Assembly: GCF_024323335.1 (NCBI RefSeq)
Contig: NC_066582.1
Location: forward strand, 96,007,444-96,071,443
Length of the DNA: 64,000 nt
Origin: Lathyrus oleraceus
Lineage: Eukaryota; Streptophyta; Magnoliopsida; Fabales; Fabaceae
Direction of reading: 5' to 3'
In this document: positions 22,468 through 34,920 of the stretch, piece by piece
Layout: each line of letters begins with the position of its first letter
Position numbering within the stretch: position 1 is the first letter of the stretch
Program-made: the position numbers and the translations under genes
Notes under the pieces: model-generated
Database searches by the model: none
Seen by the model: only the letters and a program-made list of their open reading frames with translations
Told to the model about the DNA's origin: nothing

Positions 22468-22671
22468 CTGACATAAAATGCATTTTAATTGTTATTTTAA
22501 GGGAAGTATCAATGTAGGTTTATATGTACAGTTATGCAACAGTAGAGTGGGATGGAAAACATAATAAAAACACAAATGTATCATGTAATGCAATGCACAA
22601 CCAACATTTGAATGATGATCACACAATTTGCTATCATTAAAAATTAATTCAAGGTAAAGAATTCTCTCACA

Positions 22672-23101
22672 ATATCGACAGAGAAATAAATGTGGGCGCA
22701 TACCCTTCTGGCATAAAATTTGACGGCATTCCCCAAGGGAATCCAGCAGGCATAGAAGGAATGGATTGACTGGAAGCAGTAACAGGAACAGTTGAGGTAG
22801 CAACCTCAGAAATGACAGTCCTCTGAGGAGGAGGAGTTGCATAAGTTGGTGATGACTGATTATGGGCAGCAATCACAGGTTCCATCAGCGTCGTAAGCCT
22901 GGCGATCTCATCCTTCAGCTCTCGATTCTCTTGCTCTAGATGCTCCATTCTCTTTGGTTGATTATCGCGAGTATTATAGCGGTGAGTCAGCTTGGCTGAT
23001 GCATAGAAGAAGAACTGATAAGACATCTGGCGACAAAAACCTGTTATGCAAATGATGCATGAAATGCAATGTTTTTTATTATTTTTAATTTCAAGGAACA
23101 T
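22672..23101 (-). pseudogene. gag: Ogre-like gag, 5' portion
   Basis: Minus-strand frame ending at the copia-1 edge: a helical, charged stretch (EHLEQENRELKDEIARLTTL), a Gln/Ser/Pro-rich stretch, then GFPWGMPSNFMPEGYAPTF. This is the N-terminal part of the gag continued at 11769. The interrupted gene reads from here, across the insertion, to 10225. The N-terminal part is predicted coiled coil by eye. The upstream end of the reading frame is not clean. Confidence 0.8.
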
Positions 23102-23258
23102 ATGAAGTCATATTTGCAAATATATATTCAAATAATAACAATAATAATAATTTGATTGACCATAAAATCTCTTTTTATTCTTACAATTTTGGAAGGATTA
23201 CACTGAGTACAATTTTAGAAACCAAAATACAAATACAAGAGAAAAGGAAATTATCATC

Positions 23259-24764
23259 CTAAGGATCCCTAACAACTGCATCAGATAATCTGGCTATGGA
23301 TGCATACTTCCTACGGATGCGTCGAATCTCAGGCTCAAAGGATGTTTTCATCTGAGCCTTCTCAAGAATTAGCTGATCAACAATCTTCTTCCAAGCACCG
23401 GAAGACTGAGGCATACTAGAGGAAGATAGACCCTCTGGCTCTCTCTGTCTCTTCACAGCACGGTCTTCAAGAATCTAAATAAGTGCATCTTTGTCTTTCG
23501 ACTAAAGCTGCAACTCTTCATGCTTTCGGCTCAAAGCATGGAACCACTCTTCCCACATATGTTTCTCTTGCTTCATCTTGGTGAGTGAGTCTTCCAACTC
23601 CTCTATATCTTGGTTAGAGAGAGTTGATGGCTCAGCCATAACCAAAGACATAGGTCTTTCACAGGCGTACGACATCTTCAGCTCCAGAGCTCTCTTCTTC
23701 ACCTAAGTAGTGTAAGCTTCCAAAGCTACACAGTTACATGGACCAAGCTCGGATCTTCCTTTCTTATGCATATTATGACAAACATGTATCATCCTTTGCT
23801 TCAAATGTTAGGGATCTTTATCCTCTTGATATAATAGACCTTCTAACTGAGTGTTATTAGGTTTATCTCTCAAGGGGAACCCAAGTTGACGATGAGCCAA
23901 AGTAGGGTTGTAGTTGTTTCCTCCTTGTGTACCAATGAGGTGCACATTAGAGAATTCACTACAACTGTCAATAATATCCACACTACTCAATGCAGAATCA
24001 TACCAAACAATATCATCATTAGTGAGAGACATGAGTCTCTGAGACCACCGTAGACATTGCTTATTCTCCAAAAAAGTAGGCGTCTGAGGCAAGTGCGAAA
24101 TAAACCACTTGTACAGAAGAGGAACATAGCACACAATAGTCCCACCAGCTTCAGAATTCCTCAAATGCAAAGAGAAATACATGTCACCCAACAGAGTCAG
24201 AACGGGACTCCCAATCTAGAAGATTCTAATGGAGTTAACATCAACAAAATCGTCAATGTTAGGGAACAAAGCTAGACCATAGATGAGTAATACAAAGATG
24301 TGTTCAAAAGCATCCATACTACTGGCTTGAGCAAAGACATTATCTTTACCAATGAGGAACTCAGAAGTCAACCCAAGAATGCCTCCTTTCTTCACCAAAT
24401 GAGCATCAATTTCAGATTTCTTCAGATGAAGAGCTTCAAATATAACATGAGATATGGGAATCTCCTCCAATCCACTAAAAGGTACTTTGTCAGATATAGG
24501 TATTCCCAAGAGATGGGCATACTCCTCTAACGTAGGTACAAGATGATAATCGGGAAAAGGGAAGCACCGGTAGGTAGGATCATAGAACTGAACCAAAACA
24601 CTCAGAAGTTCTTCAACCACATCAGCAGATAATACAGCCAAAAGCTTCTCATGACGTTGCTTGAAGTCCAAAGGATCTAATACAAAGGATGAAAACTTCC
24701 TTAGTTCTTTCAAATCAGGACACCTGAAACTGTACTTCTTAGTGTTCCTTCATCCATAATCCAT
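23259..24764 (-). pseudogene. Ogre-like ORF1, decayed
   Basis: Starts near the ATG at 24764 and reads through several stops and frame changes to 23259. Recognisable parts: VQFYDPTYRCFPFPDYHLVP and LGIPISDKVPF (24713-24216 frame), LLYKWFISHLPQTP and NNYNPTLAHRQLGF (24191-23808 frame), and a coiled-coil tail (23702-23502) ending in a frame at 23456-23259 with basic KRQREPE. It matches, part by part, the intact ORF1 of the plus-strand Ogre at 50193-51914 (QFYDPGLRCFVFPDY, YNPTLLKRQMGF). ORF1 is a hallmark of Ogre elements; its function is not known to me. Breaks include a stop soon after the start, one after NSIRIF, and one after QEDKDP. Confidence 0.88.
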
Positions 24765-25620
24765 GGTTTAAAAATATTTGCAAACAAGACCTTAGTTTCC
24801 TTGAAATTTATTTTTCTGTGATGAATGTTATGATGTGCATGTATGCATGAATACAACAATCACAAACAAAGGATCACACACAAGGCAAACACAAACAAAG
24901 GTCAAAGGATGGATCAAGTCATCATCAAGATTAATCATCCATTTTGGTGGATTATAGTTTTCACCTTATCAACACCCAAGTTCCATTGATATTTATGAGA
25001 CTTGATTGGATCAACCGAGAATCAAAAGGTTTGTTGTGAGTCACGAGCATGAAGTCAGGTTAAAAACCATCCCAAAGGAGTGTGCTAAGGATAAAAAACC
25101 TGAAGATCATGTTCTAAAAAGTTCCCAGAGTCTTGATCCCATCTATCAGATATTATAGGTTAGGATGACTGACTCATTAACCCATAATATTCTCAAGAGA
25201 AACTCGTATGGGTGTAGTATCGCGTAACAACTGTTATCAGGTATACACCTGAACAGTCTTCACACTACGTCCTAAATAAGACAAGTTGGGTTAAATGTTC
25301 TACGGCCCTCAGCTTCTAGGACCCCAAATCAGAGAAAGTAATGCCTATCCACAAGTAATTTGTGTGACATTAATAACTCAAAAAGGGTCTCCACTGAGTA
25401 GATGGGTCTCAAGCCAACTAGTTAAGGATCACTCCACACAAGTTGAACATGACTATACCATCCTCCTATCTTAATTGCACTAAAGTTCGGGTTAGAACTT
25501 ATCTCACCACTCAGAGATCACAAAGCACAACAGACAGATTATATCACACAAACAATATACAAACATCAAATTTACAAATATATACACATAAAAAGTCAGG
25601 CTAAACCCACTGAGGACTAC
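24765..25620 (-). other. 5' untranslated region of the minus Ogre
   Basis: Non-coding sequence between ORF1 and the primer site. I see no ORF of note. Confidence 0.65.
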
Positions 25621-25638
25621 TCCCCAGCAGAGTCGCCA
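25621..25638 (-). other. Primer-binding site of the minus Ogre
   Basis: Minus strand TGGCGACTCTGCTGGGGA, identical to the site of the plus Ogre at 49144-49161. After TGG it matches the acceptor stem of tRNA-Arg as known for Ogre. Confidence 0.92.
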
Positions 25639-25640
25639 CT

Positions 25641-28600
25641 TAATTTTTTTAGCGGTAAATTCATGACCATCAAGCTATGGATAAGCTTAACATCAATAAA
25701 ACCAGAGTCGCCACTGCGCTTTTATTATTTTCAAAGGAAAAGGGAAAAGTACGAACAAAACCCAAAGATAAGTAGTTTTCAAATCAAAACTAATAAAATT
25801 CCAGAGATTATAGGTAAGGGGGTTGGTTACACAGAGGGAAGGTATTAACACCCAAAGTATCCTAGGTACTCCTAGGGAGCCCTTTTTTATGTGTGCATAT
25901 GTGTTTGGTATAAAAGATGTTTGAGAAAAATAGAGTGTGGGGGTGAGAAAAGAATTCATTGATTATATTTTTGTGTTTGACAAGACCTTCGAACTTGTGC
26001 CTACGTACCAACATAAAAATGAGGGATCAAAACCTCGTAGTTCATGGTAAAAAATTCAAATGAGTTGGTGCATTGATTTTAATAAAAGTTAATAAGAGAA
26101 GGCACAAAGGGGCCAAAAGTTTGAATAGAGTTGTTAGTTCTTTTTGTCTTTTGAAATCTCAAGTCAATATGATTAAGTTTATTTATAAATTTGATTTAAG
26201 AAAGAGTTTGAAAATTCAACGGCATAAGACCAAAGTTTCTAATTATTAAAACAAAGTCTAAGTTTGAAGCCACAAGCAAAGAAACGTTTTGAAAAGGGGG
26301 AGAGATTTTGAAATTTAAGAAGTGGGAGGATATGAAGAGGCTATCCTAAGCAGAAATTTAAAAGTTAAGAGTTGAAAAGATCTGATAATGGGATGCAATC
26401 CAATAGACAAGAATGTCATATAGAAACCCATTTTCCTTTGGACTTTAATTAAGCAATGATCAATAAGCAATGAATAATATCCAGACATCATGAAGATCAA
26501 GGCATCAAATAAAGATAGCCACATCCAAGCAAGCACTCCAATAGCTAGCAGTCTTCATTGTCTTTCCATGTATCAGATGAAATATTCCTTGATCAACTCA
26601 GAACAAAACATCAGACATAGGCAATAACAAATAAGAAATTAAACACGAAGACAAAGTAGCAGATGAATCAAAGAAATCCTCAAGGTCTTGCATCAGATGA
26701 AGGCTCAATTAGAGATAGCTCAGTCTGAAAATGTTGGCATTGTCCAAGTCTTTTTAGCACAGGGAATGTTGTCTAATCCTAAGTCCAAAAGTTCATATCA
26801 ATTTCAACAGTCCACCAGATGTTTTTTTAGGGTTTTCCTTATTATTAGGTATTTTAAGGTCCTAATACCACAAACAAAACCAAAACACACAAACAATATA
26901 TACAATCACAAGATATGACTCAAATGAGCAAAGTGAAAATGACATAATCATAAACAAGTTATATGAAATGTAAATGGCAATGAATGATAAATGACTGAAA
27001 TTTAAATTGCATAATAGTAAATGACTTGAAAGTAAAGCAATATTAACAAGAGTTAGTTAAATGTTAGTCAAAAGTTAGTCAAGTGTTAATGGTGATTTTA
27101 ATTGATTAAGTCATTCTTTGGAGAATACTCAAAACCAAGACATCTTCCATGAGAAGGGCTCCAACGTGGATAATTCAACAAGTATGCCACTAGCTCCCAT
27201 GAAAGGAAAAAGGTCAAGTCTCCACACAATGCCATAAAGAATGGGAGACTTACAATCTCACTTACTAGAATGTTATGCCTCGAGGGTCAGATTTAACTTT
27301 ATGTTAAGCAATCGTAATTTAACTTATTTAGAAGTCATAACTATCTGAGGCCGGGCAATAAAAATATAGGTGTTAATGCATGTTAGAGATTTGGTATGAA
27401 GAACCAAACTCCTAATACATACCACACACTAAAAGAAAAGTCAAGAGGGAGTGATCTATCTCAGTCATGCTTGTATTGATTCATCTGACACAAGATCATT
27501 AATGAATTAATTAGCCTTTAGACATTAGAGATTTCATTGGTCAAATGATGGAATGGAGAAGAATATGGATGAATATGAAGAGGGAGGGGAAGATAGAAAC
27601 GCAAATTGATCATGGGAGGACTTTCATCAAATCAAAACCATTCATTCATTTTGGGAGATGAAATGTACATTTCATCAATCCCCTAAATCCAATAGTTTTG
27701 ATCCAACAAAAGTCAAATCAACCTTGACCAAAGCCCAAACAGAAAGGCAAACATCACAAGACCCTAAAAATGGCTCAACATTATTTTCAAGCATTTAATC
27801 AATTAAAAAACAATTTAAAAATGAATTAAAATACATTTTAATTTGGTCAAAACCTAAAATCCCTTCAAAACACCAAATAAATGGCCAAGGGATTTATCCT
27901 AGGTTAAACAAGGCCAAAGGACCTTAGACAAAAAAATTCACTATTTTTGAAAAGTCAGGAGTATTTTTAAACAATTAAAAATATGCATAAAAAATTTAAT
28001 TCATGAAAAATATCAAAATTAATCCAAAAAATATTTTTAATTCAGAATATGGAAGAGAAAAATATTTAAAGATTTTTGGTGAAAGTCCCATATTTTTTGG
28101 ATTAAAAATGAAATTAAAATGAATTAATCAAAATAAAGGGATTAAATGAAAAATCAGAAAATAAAAAGAAATTCAAAAAAACAAGGGCCGTCAGATCTCC
28201 CTCATTAATTGAGGTGGCAAATATGATGGTCACGTGCTAGAATGCACCAAACACCTGAGTCAAACGCGCAACACAAGTGGTAATCAAAATGGAAGGTTGA
28301 GATTAAAATATAGATTCATGAGCAGATGGTTTTGACTTTGCCAACGCACCACCAGAGCCCTAGCTTCGGTCATCCTCTCTGGTGGACCTCACCGGACTGA
28401 TCCACCCTCAACCAAATGAAAAATGGAAAGTGAGTAGATGTTTCTGAAGGAAAAATGCTCAGGAGCACGAATCTGACCTTCATTTCTTCCAATTTCAAGT
28501 ATATTGAAAGATACATGGATTTGAAAGTTGAAGTTCATGGTCTGAGTTGTTTTGATTTGACCTCAAAGCAACTCAATCTTATTGCCTACATTGGTAGGAC

Positions 28601-30423
28601 TTCAGGAAAGCAACAATCAATCAAAATGGATGAGAAATAAGAGAGAATCGAAGGAGAAAAGTTTTTGAAATTTCACCTTCGAGGAGCTTCAAATTGGCTT
28701 GATCTTACTTCTAATTTGGCTTGGCTTGACTCTAGAAGCTTGTAGAAGATGATTTGGATGGTTAAAAAGCTTGGACTCTTGGAGTTTCAATTCAAAAATT
28801 GAATGAGAATTGAAACTCGATTTCTCAAGAAATCTTCAAGATTGTCCTTTCAATGGGGTTTGGGAGAGAATGGGGGCGAAGCTTGGGCAAGAGGGCTCCA
28901 ATTCTGAGATCAAGGCACTTGTATTTATAGGCTTGGTCATTGCTTTTTACACACTTAAAAAATTGGCCAAAATTGGAAAGGTGAGATGCATGCTTGCATG
29001 GGGGTGTGAGAGGCCTATGAGGTGATGTAATTCAGTCCAAAAGTGATCATGAGCAATGCTGAAAGTGTAACATGAAGCCATGCATTTGAAACTGAAAAGT
29101 GGTAATGAGATTCATCCAAATGGAACCATGAAGAGTAACCATGCGCAAGTCATTCAAAACTTGGCCAAATGAAGTGGTTTTGGACTTTTTGGAAAGGTGA
29201 GATCAAGGGGAACAACTTTTATGTTGAACATGTTTCCATTTGAAGCTTGGATCATGATGAATTTTAAGGTGGAAGTTTGTAAAATCAAACATAATTGAAA
29301 TTTTTTTAAGTACCAAGTCAAATGTTCACTTCTTCCACCTTGAATAACTTTTGCCATGAGCTTCAAATGAAAAAAGTTCCTTCACCAAAGTTGTATCTCT
29401 TTCAAACCTTTTCAATTTGTTCATAAATTTGACCTCATTTGTATTTTTCACGAGGGAGTTATGCATTTTAGAAGTTGAGGAAAATTGTTTGTTCAATGAT
29501 AATGACCCAAAATGACCTATAATGTTTCCTCTTGGCACATGCCCTCGAAAGTTGAATTTAAAATTTCTCAAAGAATAAAAGTTGGATAGAAAATCTTGAA
29601 ATTTATCATGAAACTTGGATGTCCTTCATCTCATAAAAATTAAGCAAGTTATGGTCCTTGGAAATTGACCTCCTAACTAGGGCACAAACAAAATGACCTA
29701 TAATCTTTCACCATAAGAAATAACTTTACCTAAACATTAAAGTTGTTTGTAATGTCATAAGAAGTAACTTTTCTCTTGGAATCATTTTCATATGACAAAA
29801 AATGTAGGATATAGGGTCTAATGAACCCCAGTTTTGACCAGTTGACTTTGTCTGGTCAACCACCATGAACCAACTTGCAAAATTGAAGTTCTCTTGATCT
29901 TTTGGACTTATAGAGGATCATATATGCATAATATGATGTACAATGAAGTATCCCTTGATATGTTTGATCAAATGTTGAAGAAACTTGTTGAGGAAGTCAC
30001 ACAAGATACCTAGATGAATTAGGGCTTCCAAGGCAAACAAGCTTCAAACTCTTGATGAATTCTTGATCAAAATGATAAATGAAGATCATAGAAACCCATA
30101 TATGATGTCTAGAACTAATGTGAACCATCTCTTGATTTATCTCCTTGCATTGAGGGTCTTAAACCCTAGTGTGAGCTTGATGAGGCATTGGTGGATGCAT
30201 ACACTACCTACAAAAGAAACAAAGTTATACATAGACATATTTTTGGTATTTTAGTTAGTAAATAATAAAAAACAAAGTATAATACAATCAAATGTGCTTG
30301 GTGATCTCTCCCAATGCAAACCCAATGAATGAGGAGTAAGGAGGATGCCAAGGTGTGATCCCAAAGCCAATGCAAATGATGAGATAGCATGAGGGATCTT
30401 AGGGTCAAAATTGGGGTCTTACA
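25641..30423 (-). repeat. 5' LTR of the minus Ogre
   Basis: About 4,783 bases. On the minus strand it starts TGTAAGACCCCAATTTTGACC at 30423 and ends two bases before the primer site; the last dinucleotide reads TA instead of CA, a likely mutation. It contains GGTATTAACACCC near 25841 and CCAGTTGACTTTGTCTGG near 29840, typical of legume Ogre LTRs. It interrupts the copia-2 integrase at 30424. The ORFs within it do not look real. Confidence 0.88.
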
Positions 30424-31320
30424 AATGTGTAAAAGTTCCAGAGGCTTAGAGGTAGAAAAAACATTTTTGTTTTTGAAGGTGTTTTTAGAAAATTTTCCTT
30501 TATGACATGCTTCACAAAGAGCATCTGAAGAAAACTTCATCTTAGTTAGGCCTCTGACTAACTCAAGTTTATTTATCTGAGAAATCCTCCTCATGGTAAT
30601 GTGACCCAAGCGTATATGCCACACCCGTTGCTCTTCATTTACAGACATTAAACATTTTACATTTTGATCTTTTAAATCTGAAAGCTTAATTTTTTAAATG
30701 TTGTTCTTCCTCTTACCAGTGAAAAGGACTGTGCCAATTTTCTGATTAATAGCTTTGCACATTTTTTGATTAAAGATTATATCATAACCGTTATCACTTA
30801 ATTGACTTATGGATAACAAGTTATGCATTAATCCTTCAACATAAAGGACATCAAAAAATAGAAGAAAGAGATTTATTACCAACTATTTCAGATCCTCTGA
30901 TTCTTCCTTTCTGATTTCCTCCAAATCCTACGAAGCCAGCGTCTTTAAGTTACAGGCTTTGGAACATATGCTTTCTTCTTGTCATGTGTCACGAGCATCC
31001 AGAGTCCAGGTACCATGATTGGTGTTTTAACTCAACTGCACAAGATATTTGCAACATATACTATTTTATCTTTTGGTACCCAGAATCTTTAGGGTCCTTT
31101 ATGATTAGTTCTCCCAGAGTTTCCGAAAACTTTGGGTTTTCTAGCATTATTAAATTTCTGTGTTTGTGCATGTGTGTAATGATAAGAAAAAGGAGATTTC
31201 AATTTGTTTTCTGCAGAAGGTTTTAACTCATATTCATTGGAGTCATATCCAATTCCTCTTTTCTTATTGTGACTAACACTATAAATCATAGAACCCATTT
31301 TTCTTCTTTCAAGCCCATTG
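30424..31320 (-). pseudogene. pol: Copia-2 protease and integrase N-terminus
   Basis: Minus strand from about 31320: a linker (GSMIYSVSHNKKRG), protease with WYLDSGCS then a TGA where the family has Arg, then HMT (about 31006-30980); a pre-integrase part ([20 protein letters not shown] near 30860-30800); and the integrase zinc finger WHIRLGH ... CEACHKGKF (30620-30500). It is cut at PLELLHI by the Ogre LTR; catalytic integrase and RT are not found anywhere in the window. Several stops; no function. Confidence 0.88.
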
Positions 31321-31321
31321 G

Positions 31322-32762
31322 TTAGAAATTTCTGAAAAGCTTTTTCATATTTATATATGATGGTGTCAGAAGTAGGGGGAGCTTTGGAAAGAGTTTCTTC
31401 AAGTTTTGAACATTTTTTGGTTGAAAATTTATTTTCTTTTTCAAGGACAAAGTTGTTTTCTTTAAGTTCAGAAATTCTTTCTCAAGCTTATAACATTCTT
31501 CAACTATCTCTTCATGAACCTTTTTCAGGTTCTTGAATTTCAGTCGAAGCTTCTGATACAAGCTCATAGATTCTGATAAACAAGCTTCCAGATCAGAATG
31601 AGAAAAGTCAGAGAATACCTCTTCATAGTTAGATTCCTTTTCGGATGAACTTCCAGATGTGGTGGCCATGAATGCAACATTTGCCTACTCCTCTTCAGAA
31701 TTAGATTCTAAAGCGTCAGATTCAGAGTCATCCCATGTTGCCATGAGTCCCTTCTTATTTACTTTGAAGGAGTTTTTCTTGAACCCTTCGTTTCTGAACT
31801 GTCTTTCTTGAGCTTTGGACATCCATTTCTGTAGTGTCCAGGTTCTTTGCATTCATAGCATGTTACCTCTTTCTGGGTCTGCCTCTGGAGGTTGACTCTG
31901 GACGATCTTCCTTCTGTCTGGGTCTTCTGAAGTTGTTATTTATTTTTCTCCAGAGTTTTTTGATTCTTCTGGATAGAAGAGATAACTCCTCTTCATCATC
32001 AGAATCTTCCTTCTCAGAGTCATCGTCGTCTTCTTCTTCAGCTTGAAAGGCTTTGTTCCTTTCTAGATTTCTTCTTTCTGATCTAGACTTCAGAGCTACT
32101 GATTTTCTTTTCTTCTGAGGTTCATCTTCCTCTAGCTCAATCTCATGACTCCTGAGGGAGCTGATAAGTTCTTCAAGGCTTATGTTGTTCAAGTCCTTTG
32201 ATAACTTCAAAGCAGTAACCATAGGTCTCCACTTCTTTGGAAGACTTCTGATTATCTTTTTGACATGATCTGCTGTTGTGTATCCTTTGTCCAGAACCTT
32301 GAGTCCTGCAACTAATGTTTGGAATCTAGAAAACATTACCTCAATAGCTTCATCATCTTCCATTTTGAAGACTTCATACTTTTGGATTAAGGCCAAAGCC
32401 TTAGTCTCTTTGACTTGATTATTGCCTTCATGAGTCATCTTTAAGGAATCAAAGATTTCTTTAGTTGTTTCCCCGTTGGTGGTCTTTTCATACTCATTGT
32501 TGGATATTTCATTCAACAAAATAGTTTTGGCTTTGTCGTGATTCTTGAAATCACACTTCTGATCCTCATTCATTATGCTTCTTGGAATGGCTATACTAAG
32601 AGCAGAGATGGGTGGTTCATAACCATTTGTAACAATGTCACATAGATCAGTTTCGTAACCTAGGAAGAAGCTTTCAATTTTGTCCTTCCAGTAATCAAAA
32701 TTTTCTCCATCAAAAACTGGAGGTTTAGCATTGTAGTTATCTCTTTCATTTGTGTTAGCCAT
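31322..32762 (-). pseudogene. gag: Copia-2 gag
   Basis: ATG at 32762. The first frame (to 31863, 299 residues) has FDGENFDYWKDKIESFF, the UBN2-type core (SLKMTHEGNNQVKETKA), an acidic stretch (EEEDDDDSEKEDSDDEEEL) and a basic end. A frame change near 31870 then exposes the zinc knuckle CYECKEPGHYRNGC at about 31852-31811. A third frame at 31669-31322 is a helical, Lys/Leu-rich linker with SHSDLEACLSES. The gene is broken by at least two frame changes. Confidence 0.88.
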
Positions 32763-32835
32763 GATGTTTTTGTCACGTTGGATCTCTCTACACTGTTAAG
32801 TGTTTGATTCAAAAACCAATAACATAGTCGAAGCT

Positions 32836-32846
32836 CTCTGATACCA
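32836..32846 (-). other. Primer-binding site of copia-2
   Basis: Minus strand TGGTATCAGAG, initiator-Met type, two bases inside the LTR. Confidence 0.92.
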
Positions 32847-32848
32847 AT

Positions 32849-34009
32849 TGAAGGTGGAGAAAAACAAAAGGGGGGGGGGGGGGGGGGGGGGGTTGAATTG
32901 TTTTTTACAATAAATAAAAACTTTTGCAACATCACACACACAAAAATAAAAGCAGATAACACAAGGAATTTATCCTGGTTCGCTTGAAAATCAAAGTTAC
33001 TCTAGTCCATTTGGACAAGGTGATTTCGCCTTCAATAAGGACTTAGTTCAATAATCTTGAAAGATTACAACAATCGTCTAAGAGTTTAGTAATCTCTTAG
33101 CCCTCTCAAGTCTACAAACTTCACAAGTCACTTGAGGAACCACAATAACTATAGAGAATTACAAGTGTATGTTTAGTGCTTCTAGATAAGCAGTATGACA
33201 ATAATTAAGAACAGATGATCAATGATCACACTATGAGCAACAACTCTTGTGTGATTACTGAATTTTACAATAGCAAGTATTCAATATATTGTTCAAGGTA
33301 TATTATAGAATTCTTGTGTAATAGCTTCGTGTTTTGGTATGATGATAGGGAGACCTTTATATAGAGTTTGGAGATGATACCGTTGGAGAGAAAATTGATG
33401 GAGATATCTTGCCAATTATGGGGCTTAATGACATTAATTTTCTTGTCCCTTTCTATAGCAGTTTTGGAGTGTGGTCAATACTATCCTTATATAACTCCAT
33501 ACCATACTTAGAATACTTCTTGGTTAAGCTTCTGATTTTGATGAGTTAAATGATTTAGAGCTTGTATTCTTTAGATAGTTATTTGGTAGTTAGTCTTCAT
33601 TGTTATCTTGACTGATCTTCAGATAGAGGTCTTATAATGTGAAGTCTTCAGAGTCTTCAGATATAAAGTCTTCAGATCCTTCGGGTGTGCAAGTCTTCAG
33701 AATCTTCAGGTGTACAGTTTTCAGAGTCTTTAGATGTACACATCTTCAAAGTCTTCAGCTGAAAGATTTAATGACAGATTATGTGTGTAATTTATTCATA
33801 AGAGTTCTTATCTGAAGTCAGATATGATCTCTTCAATGCTGAATTAGTTGTTCTGGACTTTGTTAGTTGTCAGATATTTTTCTCATCAGATTTATTTTTC
33901 CTTAGAGTCTTGCACACTTAGAGAAATTTGTTAGGGTACCAATTTTTTTCGGTTTGTGTTATCATAAGAACTTAGAGATATATTGCAGAACCAAAATCTT
34001 GTTCTAACA
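32849..34009 (-). repeat. 5' LTR of copia-2
   Basis: 1,161 bases, TG...CA. Minus strand starts TGTTAGAACAAGATTTTGG. A strong TATA box, TATATAAA on the minus strand, lies at 33363-33356, about 650 bases in. A run of 23 G lies at 32870-32892 near the U5 end. No 3' LTR of this element is in the window. The repeated words TCTTCAGA and AGTCTTCAG are frequent at 33610-33760. Confidence 0.92.
32870..32892. repeat. Run of 23 G
   Basis: Uninterrupted homopolymer inside the copia-2 LTR, followed by TTGAATTG. Copia-1 LTRs have G7-G8 followed by TGAAT at the matching place. Confidence 0.9.
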
Positions 34010-34014
34010 TAAAC

Positions 34015-34920
34015 ATGGTGGAATTGGACAGCGGAAGAAAGGTGATAACATCTGTCAATGATTTGAAGACCCCTCTTTTGGAAATCGAGAATGTTTTATT
34101 GAGAAGTGACGCATTCTCCGTTTATGATCAAACTTGTGAGTATTATTCAAAGGACCCACAATAATTTGAAGTTTTGAAAGCTTCTATTCAAACTCTCATG
34201 AACCAAGGAATATTGATAATTGATCGACCCTCCACTATTAAGGATGTCTCAACCCATGAGATTCCATACGACGAAGTTTCTACCTTGCAAATCCTATATG
34301 ATCTTTCTCAAATGTCTCTTTCAAAGAACTGTACTATACCAATGATTATAATAGTTCTGGCTTTGTTCCAGTATAACGATACCAAAGCAATTCCCTGGAT
34401 GTATAACACACATGTGTACATCCACGGCCATAAAGTACAAGCCGAACCTATTAAGACCAATGATCTGTTAATAAATATTGTCGGAACCAGAAGCGTAACC
34501 AGAAGCGGCAGAATCTTCGCACCAGCACCACCCCCGATTGAGAAAAGTAGTCCATCAGCCCAGGACAGGGGCGAACAAGTTGATAATGCCCAACCAAGGC
34601 AAGACCCTCCAATAACAAGTGAAGCAGATGAGTTCATACGGATCATCAATATGAGTGATTGTCGGGTAGTTTAGCAACTCAACCAGACAACCCCCAAAAT
34701 TTCAATGTTATCTCTATTGTTGCGCTCAGACACCCACAAAGATGCACTGGTGAAGTTCTTGAAGGCAACTTACGTACCCCAAGAAATCTCGGTCTGCCAA
34801 TTTAAAGGTGTACTCAATAATATAGCCACCAGCTTGAGTTTGAGGTTTAATGACACAGAGCTCCCCACTAAGGGGAGAAACCATAACAAGGCCCTCCACA
34901 TCTGCATTGAGTGTGTGTAA
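34015..34920 (+). pseudogene. gag: Ogre-like gag C-terminal region
   Basis: Plus-strand frames directly after the copia-2 LTR: TPLLEIENVLLRSDAFSVY near 34070-34125, QTLMNQGILIIDRP near 34190-34230, HVYIHGHKVQAEPIKTND, then TRSGRIFAP near 34505 and a proline-rich linker, then SEADEFIRIIN. From 34680 the next frame continues with KISMLSLLLRSDTHKDALVKFL and TKGRNHNKALHI. This is the spacer between Ogre gag and protease. Stops near 34162 and 34672. The upstream gag core is missing. Confidence 0.82.

Larger units (their letters stand above)
11775..22671 (-). mobile_element. Complete Ty1/copia element, copia-1 (SIRE-like)
   Basis: A 10,897-bp element on the minus strand: 5' LTR 20988-22671, initiator-Met primer site 20974-20985, gag 20954-19159, pol 19150-16025, third ORF 15361-13838, polypurine tract at 13460, 3' LTR 11775-13459, flanked by ATATC. 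The order protease-integrase-RT-RNase H is copia type, and a further ORF after pol with several purine tracts is the plan of the SIRE/Maximus lineage. LTRs differ by nine substitutions and one indel over 1,684 bases, so the insertion is recent. It sits in the gag gene of a minus-strand Ogre-like element. Gag has a frame break and the gag-pol border has a stop, so this copy probably cannot make a full Gag-Pol. Confidence 0.97.
20988..22671 (-). repeat. 5' LTR of copia-1
   Basis: 1,684 bases, TG...CA, followed by the second ATATC at 22672-22676. On the minus strand U3 starts at 22671, the motif array spans 22467-22133 and a TATA box lies at 22091-22084. The GAGGGGGGGG run near 21012-21020 lies close to the U5 end, as in copia-2. 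Confidence 0.97.
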
